In this document: piece after piece, positions 51,939 through 59,020 of the stretch
How the letters are laid out: every line of letters begins with the position of its first letter
Position numbering within the stretch: position 1 is the first letter of the stretch
Origin: Oscillibacter sp.
GTDB taxonomy: Bacteria > Bacillota > Clostridia > Oscillospirales > Oscillospiraceae
DNA: 64,000 nt
Direction: 5' to 3'
NCBI GenBank assembly: GCA_017547085.1
Contig: JAFYQM010000021.1
Coordinates: 1-64,000 of the forward strand
Translations under genes and position numbers: made by a program
The notes under the pieces: model-generated
The model's input: the letters and a program-made list of their open reading frames with translations, nothing else
Told to the model about the DNA's origin: nothing
The model's database searches: none

Positions 51939-52663
51939 CAGGCTGCCTCATCTTCCGCCAGCCAGTTTTCTCCAGTGGCATAGTCAATCTCCACACCGGG
52001 CTGCACGTTATAGCAAAAGACATTGTAGCAGACCCCATCGCCTGCATCCTCCACGGAGTAGGCCTCCATCCGTACGCCCTTTGCCACCAGATCACTCCCC
52101 TCAAACACAGGAGTCACACGGTAAAGCACATGGTTTTCCGTTTCCTTCACATAGTCCGCCACCATGTCCTCAAAGGGCAGCATGCCGTCCACGTTCATAT
52201 AGCGGGTGCCGGTGATCAGATTCTTTTCGTTGGCGTTTTCTCCGGTCAACTGGAATCCGATCAGATGGCAGCGGTTATAAAGCGCCTCGCCATTCACAAA
52301 GTCGTAAAACTCCTGTTCCCAACCGGTGGGTTTTATGCTGCTGATATCACCACGCTTCTCCGTGGGCATCATCTCCACGCCCACACAGGCCTCCGTGACA
52401 CCGCAGCGGCCCAGATAGTCCAGTTCGGAATAAAATTCGTATCCGCCTTCTGCGGCTTCGGTCAGTTCCTCTTCCGTGAACGACGGCTGGTTATCATCAA
52501 TGACCACAAACGGATCGCCTGCATAAGCGGGGATGTCCTCCATGGTGTAAGTCTCCACCTGAGATGCCTGATACATGCGGTAGCCCGTGATCGCAATACA
52601 CAGAACAATCAGGAGGATCAGCTCTGTGCGGGACATTTTTTTACTGTTCTTTTTCTTTGCCAT
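51938..52663 (-). CDS. Membrane-anchored DNA/RNA non-specific endonuclease
   Basis: A 241-residue protein with a basic start and one membrane helix (~14-30), so the nuclease domain faces outside. The beta-beta-alpha metal motif is visible as EALYNRCHLIGFQLTGENANEKNLITGTRYMN (in outline, ~118-150), with the catalytic His in RCHL and the metal Asn in NEKN. It resembles EndA/DNA-entry nucleases of Firmicutes. It could serve nutrient nucleotide release or DNA uptake; no competence genes lie nearby. It follows the 133-residue orphan gene by five bases. Confidence 0.83.
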   Translation of the reverse strand: MAKKKNSKKMSRTELILLIVLCIAITGYRMYQASQVETYTMEDIPAYAGDPFVVIDDNQPSFTEEELTEAAEGGYEFYSELDYLGRCGVTEACVGVEMMPTEKRGDISSIKPTGWEQEFYDFVNGEALYNRCHLIGFQLTGENANEKNLITGTRYMNVDGMLPFEDMVADYVKETENHVLYRVTPVFEGSDLVAKGVRMEAYSVEDAGDGVCYNVFCYNVQPGVEIDYATGENWLAEDEAA

Positions 52664-52668
52664 ATGTC

Positions 52669-53070
52669 TTACTCTTTTCTCTGATAGATTTCCCGGGTGA
52701 TGGTTTCATGGGAGCTGCCTGCAAACTCACTGACGGATTCCAGCCGGAATCCGCTTAAATCCAAGTCGAACCGCAGGTCCGCCGGATAGGTCCGGTTCCA
52801 GCGGTACAACACCACCGCTTCCACCCGGTCCGCCACAGTGTTTACGGAGCGGTCTTCCACAAAGCAGACCTCACCCTCCGCTGCTTTGTCCAGAAACGCA
52901 TCGTCTGCCCGTGCGCCGTCGGGAAACAGCGGCACAGAATAGGGCGCTACCCACAGCGTCCGCCCACTGCACCAATCCAGCAGGTCAGCCTGCTGGGCAC
53001 GGTCACGGCTCTGACGCCGCCGGTTGAACATCATGCCGTTCTTGTCATCGACACAGACTGCAATGATCAT
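52669..53070 (-). CDS. Conserved hypothetical protein, first gene of the nuclease operon
   Basis: A 133-residue soluble protein beginning MIIAVCVDDKNGMMFNRRRQSRDR. I do not know its fold. The N-terminal beta strand followed by DD and RRRQSRD resembles small proteins that often sit beside this endonuclease type in clostridia. The later part alternates strands and acidic loops (CFVEDRSV, VVLYRWNRTYP). Whether it is an inhibitor, regulator or enzyme is unknown. GGAGGG precedes its ATG and a good promoter lies upstream. Confidence 0.68.
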   Translation of the reverse strand: MIIAVCVDDKNGMMFNRRRQSRDRAQQADLLDWCSGRTLWVAPYSVPLFPDGARADDAFLDKAAEGEVCFVEDRSVNTVADRVEAVVLYRWNRTYPADLRFDLDLSGFRLESVSEFAGSSHETITREIYQRKE

Positions 53071-53099
53071 AAATACCCTCCGTTCCCTGTGTTTGTTCC

Positions 53100-53128
53100 A
53101 CTATACCAGTTTCCTGCCGTTTTTTCAA
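53100..53128 (-). promoter_or_regulatory. Promoter of the nuclease operon
   Basis: Minus strand: TTGAAA (53123-53128), 17 bases, TATAGT (53100-53105), 30 bases before the start of the 133-residue gene. Confidence 0.7.
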
Positions 53129-53192
53129 CGGTGCATCATCCCGTCTTTTCCGGCAACACTAACGAAAATCCCATGAACAGGAGGAACCATCC

Positions 53193-53999
53193 ATGTTCCG
53201 TTACCGCATCTTTCTCGCGCTACTGGCTCCGCTTCTGGTACTCACGATCCTGCGCCAGCCCGATACCATCCCCGCCGATTCTCCCGTCGCCATTCCGGCT
53301 TCCGCGGGAAACTGGGGGCTTTCCTTCCCCACAGAAGGAGAATCCCCCACCGGCAATGCCACCACAGAAGATCTGGCACAGTACAACGCCTGCTATCTGG
53401 GCGACATCTCCAAAAAAGTCATCTATCTGACCTTTGACTGCGGCTATGAAAACGGCTATACGGAACCGATTTTAGACGCACTGAAAAAGCACAACGCCCC
53501 CGCCGCCTTTTTCATTGTCGGAACCATGCTGGACACTGCGCCGGACATCGTCCGCCGCATGGCGGCGGAGGGGCATATCGTAGGCAACCACACCAACAGC
53601 CACCCGGACATGTCCGCCATCTCTGATCCGGCAGCGTTTCAAAAGGAATTGGATGCGCTTTCCGCCAAATACCGTGAGGTCGTAGGCGAGGACATGCTCC
53701 CGTTTTACCGCCCGCCGCAGGGCAAATACAGCAAGGAGAATCTGCGCAACGCCCATGCCGCGGGCTATACCACCGTGTTCTGGAGCCTTGCCTATGTGGA
53801 CTGGTATGTGGATGACCAGCCCACCGCGGAGGCAGCTTACGCCAAGCTGCTGCCCCGCATTCACGACGGAGCCATTGTCCTGCTGCACTCTACCTCCGCC
53901 ACCAACGCTTCCATTCTGGACGATCTGCTGACCAAATGGGAGGACATGGGCTACACCTTCGCCTCTCTGGAAGAACTGCCCATCTGCCAAAAAAGCTGA
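53193..53999 (+). CDS. pdaA: Polysaccharide deacetylase, PdaA-like
   Basis: A 268-residue secreted or membrane-anchored NodB-type deacetylase. Residues ~5-20 are a signal/anchor helix. NWGLSFPTEGESPTGNAT and the TFDCGYENG motif (first metal Asp, ~80) are typical of PdaA, which deacetylates N-acetylmuramate to allow delta-lactam formation in spore cortex. The second metal motif HTNSHPDMS (~131-139), RPPQGKYS and IVLLHSTS are also present. The start follows AGGAGG. It implies spore-cortex chemistry, but no sporulation gene is beside it. Confidence 0.88.
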   Translation: MFRYRIFLALLAPLLVLTILRQPDTIPADSPVAIPASAGNWGLSFPTEGESPTGNATTEDLAQYNACYLGDISKKVIYLTFDCGYENGYTEPILDALKKHNAPAAFFIVGTMLDTAPDIVRRMAAEGHIVGNHTNSHPDMSAISDPAAFQKELDALSAKYREVVGEDMLPFYRPPQGKYSKENLRNAHAAGYTTVFWSLAYVDWYVDDQPTAEAAYAKLLPRIHDGAIVLLHSTSATNASILDDLLTKWEDMGYTFASLEELPICQKS

Positions 54000-54024
54000 T
54001 ATTTTACCCTTTTGTAACTTTTTT

Positions 54025-54064
54025 CTCTCGGTTTTCCTGTATAATGCAGTCAGTAAACCGAGAG
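54025..54064 (+). promoter_or_regulatory. -10 box inside a 10-bp dyad ahead of the TraX-like gene
   Basis: CTCTCGGTTT (54025-54034) and AAACCGAGAG (54055-54064) are perfect inverted repeats. Between them is TATAAT (54040-54045). The right arm overlaps the GAGAGGAG ribosome site. No good -35 box is seen. The dyad looks like an operator over the promoter core. Confidence 0.5.
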
Positions 54065-54074
54065 GAGAAATGAT

Positions 54075-54839
54075 ATGCCGCAGGAAACCGTTTCCACCCC
54101 ACCATCCCTTCGTCCCCCACTCTTTGGCGGGATCAGTGCCTCTGCATTGCGTGTACTGGCCATGGTCACCATGCTGCTGGACCACATGTGGGCCACGGTC
54201 ATTCCCGGCAATTTCTGGATGACCTGCGTGGGCCGTCTGGCCTTTCCCATCTTCGCTTTTCAAATTGCGGAAGGCTTTTTTCACACCGCTAACCGCCGCC
54301 GCTATGTCAAACGCCTGCTGGTCACGGCCCTGATTGCTGAAATTCCCTTCGATCTGGTGCAGGGCAGCACCGTTTTTTATCCGTTCCATCAAAACACCAT
54401 TTTCACCCTGCTTTTAGGCTTGTGGGCTGTCTGCATCATCGACGCTGCCCGCGCAGACCATACGCCCCACAGTTGGCTGCAATGCAGCGGCAAGCTGCTG
54501 GGCATCTGGTTGCTCTCCCTCATCGGCATGGTGGATTACGGATGGAAAGGGGTTGCAACCGTGGTGGTTTTCTATCTGTTCCGCAATTTCCGCGGTGCCC
54601 GTCTTTGCCAGTTGGCAGCCATGGTCATTCTGCACAGCCTGCTGATGGAAGGACAGGTTTTCCCCTTATTTGACGGCGCGTATTCCCTTCCGGTCCAGAG
54701 CCTTGCCATTCTGGCGCTGATCCCCATCTGGCTGTATAACGGCAAGCGCGGTTTTGGTGGAAAGGCCTTCCAATACGCCGCCTATGGGTTCTATCCCCTG
54801 CACCTGATCGTCCTGTATCTGATTTTCTCCCTCCGCTGA
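54075..54839 (+). CDS. TraX family membrane protein
   Basis: A 254-residue protein with about eight hydrophobic helices. It opens ISASALRVLAMVTMLLDHMW (~20-39), followed by VGRLAFPIFAFQIAEGFFHTANRRRYVKRLL (~52-82), both typical of TraX, first known as the acetylase of F-pilin. Chromosomal TraX homologues are common in clostridia and are probably acyltransferases acting on other surface targets. No conjugation genes are nearby, so this is not evidence for a mobile element. GAGAGGAG stands ahead of the ATG. Confidence 0.84.
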   Translation: MPQETVSTPPSLRPPLFGGISASALRVLAMVTMLLDHMWATVIPGNFWMTCVGRLAFPIFAFQIAEGFFHTANRRRYVKRLLVTALIAEIPFDLVQGSTVFYPFHQNTIFTLLLGLWAVCIIDAARADHTPHSWLQCSGKLLGIWLLSLIGMVDYGWKGVATVVVFYLFRNFRGARLCQLAAMVILHSLLMEGQVFPLFDGAYSLPVQSLAILALIPIWLYNGKRGFGGKAFQYAAYGFYPLHLIVLYLIFSLR

Positions 54840-54847
54840 GGTTGAGT

Positions 54848-54879
54848 AAAAGCCGCTCCGTCAAACGGGGCGGCTTTTT
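54848..54879. terminator. Terminator between the TraX-like and choloylglycine hydrolase genes
   Basis: A 14-bp stem with one G-U pair (54848-54861 with 54865-54878) and a T run on the plus strand; an A run on the left serves the minus strand. It overlaps the last bases of the hydrolase gene. Confidence 0.8.
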
Positions 54880-55850
54880 GCGTTCTGAATTTGAACATGC
54901 AGTTGGGTTTCCATCGGATAGGAGACCAGTTCCGTTCCATCCAGATCCTCCTGATGCAGGTCCACACCCAGCACCTGAGGATCCTGATAAGTTGTATAGT
55001 AGTAAATCCCCTTTTCGGTATTGCAGCAGGAGGAATAGACGGTGATCTCATTGCCCGTATCCAGCCGGACACAGCCGCGGGTCTGAGCCACTGTCTGCAG
55101 GATGTGGAAAAACTGGCTAATGCTCTCCTCCTCCGTTTCTCCGGAGAGGGAATGCAGTCTGGTGAATGCCGCCCGTACAAATCGGGACGCGGAAGACAAG
55201 TCCCCCGGCAACCCAATGGCTCCCATCCCGCGGCTGTCGGGTGTCAGGCCCATTCCGTCCAGCAGCGGATTTTGAGGCTCCGAGGCCGTCAAATTCCGAA
55301 ACTGCTCCAGATGGCTCAAATGATAGGGAAAAGGCGGTGCGTTGGTCAGCACGCCTACGGGATTTTCATAAATCCGCAGCCCATCTTTCAACGGCTCCAC
55401 TACGATACTCCCCGTTTTGTCGGCCAGCATCCAGTGCAGCGGCGTAACCGGCAAGGCTTCACTGAAATCAATGCATCCCAGCCGCGTCTGTTCCAGTAAC
55501 TGCCGCGCCTCATCCAGCGTTCCGCAATGTCCCAGCACCCATGGGATCAATTCAAAGGGTGCGACCATTTCCACTCCGTCTTCTACACGCTCATAGAACG
55601 CATACTCCGGAAAGCGCAGCCCCGCCATGGACAGTCCCTTTTCATTAACGGCGTCATAGTAAAGCGGATACCCCTTTTGCACATACGCCACGCCGATCAT
55701 GGCATGGTGGGAAGCGATGGTCTTCCCGCTCCGGAAAGAAAACGCATAGTTTCTGGGCGTGACCGTCACGGATTCCCCATAGGAAAACTCCAGATCCAGA
55801 TTTCGTCCAAAATAATGATCCTTTGTCTGATAGGTCACAGCTGTGCACAT
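54861..55850 (-). CDS. bsh: Choloylglycine hydrolase family protein (bile salt hydrolase-like)
   Basis: A 329-residue Ntn-hydrolase. The start is MCTAVTYQTKDHYFGRNLDLEFSYGE in outline: Cys2 becomes the N-terminal nucleophile once Met is removed, and the Arg and Asp of FGRNLD are the expected partners. NEKGLSMAGLRFPEYA (~68-83) carries the substrate-side Asn, VLTNAPPFPYH (~165) the oxyanion Asn, and SSASRFVRAAF (~215) the last Arg. This residue set fits bile salt hydrolases better than penicillin V acylases. It would deconjugate glyco- or taurocholates, marking an intestinal life style. The start at 55850 is required by the mechanism. No signal peptide is seen. Confidence 0.87.
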   Translation of the reverse strand: MCTAVTYQTKDHYFGRNLDLEFSYGESVTVTPRNYAFSFRSGKTIASHHAMIGVAYVQKGYPLYYDAVNEKGLSMAGLRFPEYAFYERVEDGVEMVAPFELIPWVLGHCGTLDEARQLLEQTRLGCIDFSEALPVTPLHWMLADKTGSIVVEPLKDGLRIYENPVGVLTNAPPFPYHLSHLEQFRNLTASEPQNPLLDGMGLTPDSRGMGAIGLPGDLSSASRFVRAAFTRLHSLSGETEEESISQFFHILQTVAQTRGCVRLDTGNEITVYSSCCNTEKGIYYYTTYQDPQVLGVDLHQEDLDGTELVSYPMETQLHVQIQNAKSRPV

Positions 55851-55919
55851 TGGCTCCCCCACCTTTCCTGTTCTCTCCAAAGGGTTCCCCCACCGCAGGA
55901 TTTCATGCGCGGAAAGCCC

Positions 55920-55948
55920 TTGTCACTGCCTGCATCGTGAGATATAAT
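55920..55948 (+). promoter_or_regulatory. Promoter of the 100-residue orphan gene
   Basis: TTGTCA (55920-55925), 17 bases, perfect TATAAT (55943-55948), 37 bases before the ATG at 55985. Confidence 0.78.
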
Positions 55949-55984
55949 GATTTTATAAACAAAATTCACACAAAGGAGCCTGCC

Positions 55985-56287
55985 ATGAACATTCAATATT
56001 CCCCCGAACTTTTGGAACACATGCAGAAAACCGGAAATACCTGTATTTTGGTAGAGTTGGTGGAGGTCACCTCTTCTGATTTGGAGATCACCGAATTGCA
56101 TGTCCGGTTGGCAGACCCCAAAACACGCGGCATTTTTCTGGAGAAAAAGGGATACCGGATCTTCAACACAGAGGTCGGAGAAGTCCTTCTCCCTCCCTAT
56201 CCGCTGACATTTGAAGACACAGTAGAGTTCGGCCTGAAGAAATTTCTCTTCCTCAAATGGATCTCTCACAAGGGCATCAAGGTCTGA
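55985..56287 (+). CDS. Hypothetical 100-residue protein, possibly HesB-like
   Basis: A 100-residue protein with AAAGGAG ahead of its ATG, its own strong promoter and its own terminator, so it is a real gene. It begins MNIQYSPELLEHMQKTGN and ends FGLKKFLFLKWISHKGIKV. That start/end pattern recalls small clostridial HesB-fold proteins that carry a Cys-Cys or Cys-Sec pair; here the matching place reads VTSSD and only one cysteine (NTCIL) exists. The likeness is from memory and weak. If true, this would be a member without the redox pair. Confidence 0.6.
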   Translation: MNIQYSPELLEHMQKTGNTCILVELVEVTSSDLEITELHVRLADPKTRGIFLEKKGYRIFNTEVGEVLLPPYPLTFEDTVEFGLKKFLFLKWISHKGIKV

Positions 56288-56321
56288 TGGCCTTCCTCCC
56301 CCTGCCCATGAAGCCCGCATC

Positions 56322-56354
56322 AGCAGACAGTTTACGCTGTCTGCTTCTTTTTTA
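56322..56354 (+). terminator. Terminator of the 100-residue orphan gene
   Basis: A 9-bp perfect stem (56322-56330 with 56337-56345, loop TTTACG) followed by TCTTTTTTT, 35 bases after the stop. The next ~130 bases are AT-rich and hold only the ilv promoter. Confidence 0.85.
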
Positions 56355-56490
56355 AGATGTCTCTGTTTCAAAGGCATCGGTCATACCGTCAACTCTCCTC
56401 AAAAATTATCTGTTTGTGCCAGATTTTCAGCGCTATTTTCTACTGTTTTCAGCAAAAGAACAGAAGATTTTTTAAAGGTATGATTTTTGA

Positions 56491-56519
56491 TTGTATTTTA
56501 ATTCTCCTCTATGTATAAT
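56491..56519 (+). promoter_or_regulatory. Promoter of the ilv operon leader
   Basis: TTGTAT (56491-56496), 17 bases, perfect TATAAT (56514-56519). It predicts a leader of about 320 bases ahead of ilvB. Confidence 0.7.
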
Positions 56520-56591
56520 AAATCAACAAAAGAATCCGGTGCGGATATGCACGGATGCTTTTCCCGTTTTGAAACAGCGGAGGCCTTTTCC

Positions 56592-56738
56592 ATGTTCATG
56601 CTGATCGCTCTGATTATTATTTTGGCCCTGTACACTATTCCGGTACTGGTACGTCTGGTATCCCTGGAGAATGGTGCTTATGGTCGTGCCCGGAGCAGAC
56701 AGCAAAGTGAACGGTTTTTATCCTCCGCAGTAATGTAA
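56592..56738 (+). CDS. Candidate Ile/Leu/Val-rich leader peptide of the ilv operon
   Basis: A 48-codon frame with a strong GGAGG eight bases before its ATG. Residues 4-25 are 15/22 Leu, Ile or Val (MFMLIALIIILALYTIPVL at the start), with runs of ATT and GTA codons that are less used in neighbouring genes. It lies between the ilv promoter and a terminator that stands just before ilvB. This is the layout of a ribosome-mediated attenuator. The same residues could also form a membrane helix, so a small membrane protein is the other possibility. A longer in-frame reading from 56511 would start inside the -10 box. Confidence 0.55.
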   Translation: MFMLIALIIILALYTIPVLVRLVSLENGAYGRARSRQQSERFLSSAVM

Positions 56739-56763
56739 ACGGTTTGCTTGACAACGCTATCTG

Positions 56764-56800
56764 AAAACCTGTGGTCCGGCACAAGGACCACAGGTTTTTT
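56764..56800 (+). terminator. Terminator/attenuator directly ahead of ilvB
   Basis: A 14-bp perfect stem (56764-56777 with 56785-56798) with a T run, 45 bases before the ilvB start. GGTTTTTA (56713-56720) can pair with TGAAAACC (56762-56769) and so block the left arm, giving a possible antiterminator. A small 7-bp hairpin (56810-56825) follows before the ribosome site. Confidence 0.82.
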
Positions 56801-56845
56801 CACATTCCGGCGGTTTTGAAACCGCACCGCAAAGGAGGACAAGCT

Positions 56846-58480
56846 ATGGAACTGACCGGCGCACACATTCTCATGGAAAGCCTGCGTCAGGCGGGTGTGA
56901 CTCATATGTTCGGTTATGCAGGTGCAACCATCTGCCCTGTGATGGACGTTCTGCGCGAGATGCCCGACATCGGCTACACGCTGGTACGCACGGAGCAGAA
57001 TGCCGGCCACATGGCCTCCGGCTATGCCCGAGTCACCGGAAAGGCAGGCGTCTGCATGGTGACCTCCGGCCCGGGTGCCACCAACCTGATCACCGGCATC
57101 GCCACTGCCTACATGGACTCCATTCCTCTGGTGGCCATCACCGGACAGGTGCCCAGCCACCTGCTGGGCCGTGATATCTTTCAGGAGGTAGACATCACCG
57201 GCGCGGTAGCCCCCTTCTCCAAGCACAGCTATTTGATCAAGGATGCCAACGACATCCCCCGTGTGGTAAAGGAAGCATTCCACATTGCCACCACCGGCCG
57301 TCCCGGTCCGGTACTCATCGACATTCCCATCGATATTCAGACGCAGTCCGTCAAGGCGTTCCACTACCCCGAACAGGTAAACATCCGAGGCTACAAGCCC
57401 AGCGTGAAAGGTAACGAGCTGCAGATCAAACGTGTGGTCGAGGCTCTCGGCAAGGCAAAGCAGCCTCTCATCTGTGCCGGCGGCGGCGTCTGGCTGGCAC
57501 ATGCGCGGGAGGAGCTGCTGGAGCTGGCGGAACGCTACTCCATCCCCGTGGTCAAAACCATGATGGGAATTTCCGTGATCCCTACGGCTCATCCGCTGAA
57601 TCTGGGCATGATCGGCGCCCACGGCAACCACTGCGCCAATCAGGCACTGGCCAAGGCCGATCTGCTGATCATGGTGGGTACCCGTGCCGCCGACCGCGCC
57701 ATGGTACATCCTGAAGACATTGAACGCCGCATGGCCACCATCCACATTGATGTGGACCCCGCGGAGATCGGCAAGAACATGACCGCCGCCATTCCGGTCG
57801 TGGGCGATGTGAAAGTCATTCTGCGCCAGATTCTGGAGCGGGAACTGACGCCCCCGGATTCCGCTGCATGGCTGGAGAAGCTGCGCAGCTACCGCAAGGC
57901 GGAGTTGGACCGCGTATTCCCCCAGCGGGAGGGCTATGTGTTCCCCGGCACCTTCCTTCGCAAGTTAGGAGAAAAGCTGGCAGATGACGCCACCGTTTGT
58001 GTGGATGTGGGCCAAAACCAGCTGTTTGCCTGCAAATACCTGCCCCAGAAGCACGGCCGCCTGCTGACCTCGGGAGGCCTCGGCACCATGGGCTACGCCC
58101 TGCCGGCGGCCATCGGCACGAAAACCGCCCAACGGGAAAAACAAACCGTGGTCATCTGCGGTGATGGCTCCTTCCAGATGGCGATGAACGAACTGGCCGC
58201 TGTGAAGTGCGAGAATCTGGATATCAAGATCGTCCTGTTCCGCAACAACGTGCTGGGACTGGTCCACCAGATCCAGCGTTCCGCACCCTATCACGGCCCC
58301 ATCGGCGTGGCACTGGACGGCTCGCCGGACTTTGCAGCCATTGCCGCGGCCTACGGCATCCCCAGCACGGTGGTGGAGGACGAAACGCAGATCGACAATG
58401 CCATCGACGCCATGCTTACCCGCAAGGGCAGCTCACTGACGATCGTGAATGTCCATCCCGACGTCACCACCAACGATTAA
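56846..58480 (+). CDS. ilvB: Acetolactate synthase large subunit, first copy
   Basis: A 544-residue ThDP enzyme that joins two pyruvates, or pyruvate and 2-oxobutyrate, in branched-chain amino acid synthesis. Glu50 in RTEQNAGHMASGYAR is the ThDP-activating residue. The ThDP-Mg motif is GDGSFQMAMNELAAV...NN (~438-470). Two features set it apart from the second copy: the selectivity loop reads NNVLGLVHQIQ, with Ile where many AHAS enzymes have Trp, and the FAD-side motif reads GTRAADR instead of RF(D/S)DR. It starts after AAAGGAGG and is followed by its own small subunit 13 bp later. Confidence 0.9.
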   Translation: MELTGAHILMESLRQAGVTHMFGYAGATICPVMDVLREMPDIGYTLVRTEQNAGHMASGYARVTGKAGVCMVTSGPGATNLITGIATAYMDSIPLVAITGQVPSHLLGRDIFQEVDITGAVAPFSKHSYLIKDANDIPRVVKEAFHIATTGRPGPVLIDIPIDIQTQSVKAFHYPEQVNIRGYKPSVKGNELQIKRVVEALGKAKQPLICAGGGVWLAHAREELLELAERYSIPVVKTMMGISVIPTAHPLNLGMIGAHGNHCANQALAKADLLIMVGTRAADRAMVHPEDIERRMATIHIDVDPAEIGKNMTAAIPVVGDVKVILRQILERELTPPDSAAWLEKLRSYRKAELDRVFPQREGYVFPGTFLRKLGEKLADDATVCVDVGQNQLFACKYLPQKHGRLLTSGGLGTMGYALPAAIGTKTAQREKQTVVICGDGSFQMAMNELAAVKCENLDIKIVLFRNNVLGLVHQIQRSAPYHGPIGVALDGSPDFAAIAAAYGIPSTVVEDETQIDNAIDAMLTRKGSSLTIVNVHPDVTTND

Positions 58481-58493
58481 AGGAGGCGGGAAC

Positions 58494-58979
58494 ATGAAGC
58501 AAACCATTTCTGTTCTGGTGGAAAACCGGGCAGGTGTGCTGAACCGCATCACCGGACTTTTCTCCCGCCGCGCATTTAACATTGAATCTCTGGCTGTGGG
58601 CCCCACCGACGACCCCACCATTTCCCGCATCACCATCATTGTGGATAACGGCAACAACATGGTAGAACAAGTGGAAAAACAGCTGAACAAGCTGATCGAG
58701 GTCATCAAGGTCCGCACATTGGAAGAACACCACCATATCAGCCGCGAATTGATGATCCTGAAAGTCACTGCCAACGCCAAAACCCGTCAGGATATCGTGA
58801 CCATCTGCTCCATTTACGGAGCCAAGATCGCCGACATCTCCCCCACTTCCATGACGGTGGAAGTCTCCGATACCCCTGACCGGCTGGATACCTTCCAGGA
58901 GATGATGCGGCCCTTCAGCATTCTGGAGGTCGTACGCACCGGCGTCATCGCCCTGCAGAAGGGCAGCGGAAAAATCTGA
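58494..58979 (+). CDS. ilvN: Acetolactate synthase small (regulatory) subunit, first copy
   Basis: A 161-residue ACT-domain protein that activates the large subunit and binds valine. Residues 2-75 are the ACT domain (TISVLVENRAGVLNRITGLFSRRAFNIESLAVGPT in outline). The C-terminal half carries RELMILKVTANAKTRQDIV and the ILEVVRTGVIALQKG end typical of IlvH/IlvN of about 160 residues. It follows AGGAGGCGG and precedes the second large-subunit gene by 41 bp. Confidence 0.93.
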   Translation: MKQTISVLVENRAGVLNRITGLFSRRAFNIESLAVGPTDDPTISRITIIVDNGNNMVEQVEKQLNKLIEVIKVRTLEEHHHISRELMILKVTANAKTRQDIVTICSIYGAKIADISPTSMTVEVSDTPDRLDTFQEMMRPFSILEVVRTGVIALQKGSGKI

Positions 58980-59020
58980 ATCAACGGGCCGCCTTTGCGG
59001 CACGCAAGGAGGAATATCAT

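Noticed and set aside
54075..54839. TraX as evidence of a conjugative element
   Set aside because: No relaxase, coupling protein, type IV secretion or integrase genes nearby; chromosomal TraX homologues are common.
56511..56591. Upstream extension of the ilv leader frame
   Set aside because: Its ATG is part of the promoter -10 region and so cannot be transcribed.
56520..56845. T-box riboswitch ahead of ilvB
   Set aside because: No AGGGTGGNACCGCG-like antiterminator sequence or specifier stem was found; a leader peptide fits better.
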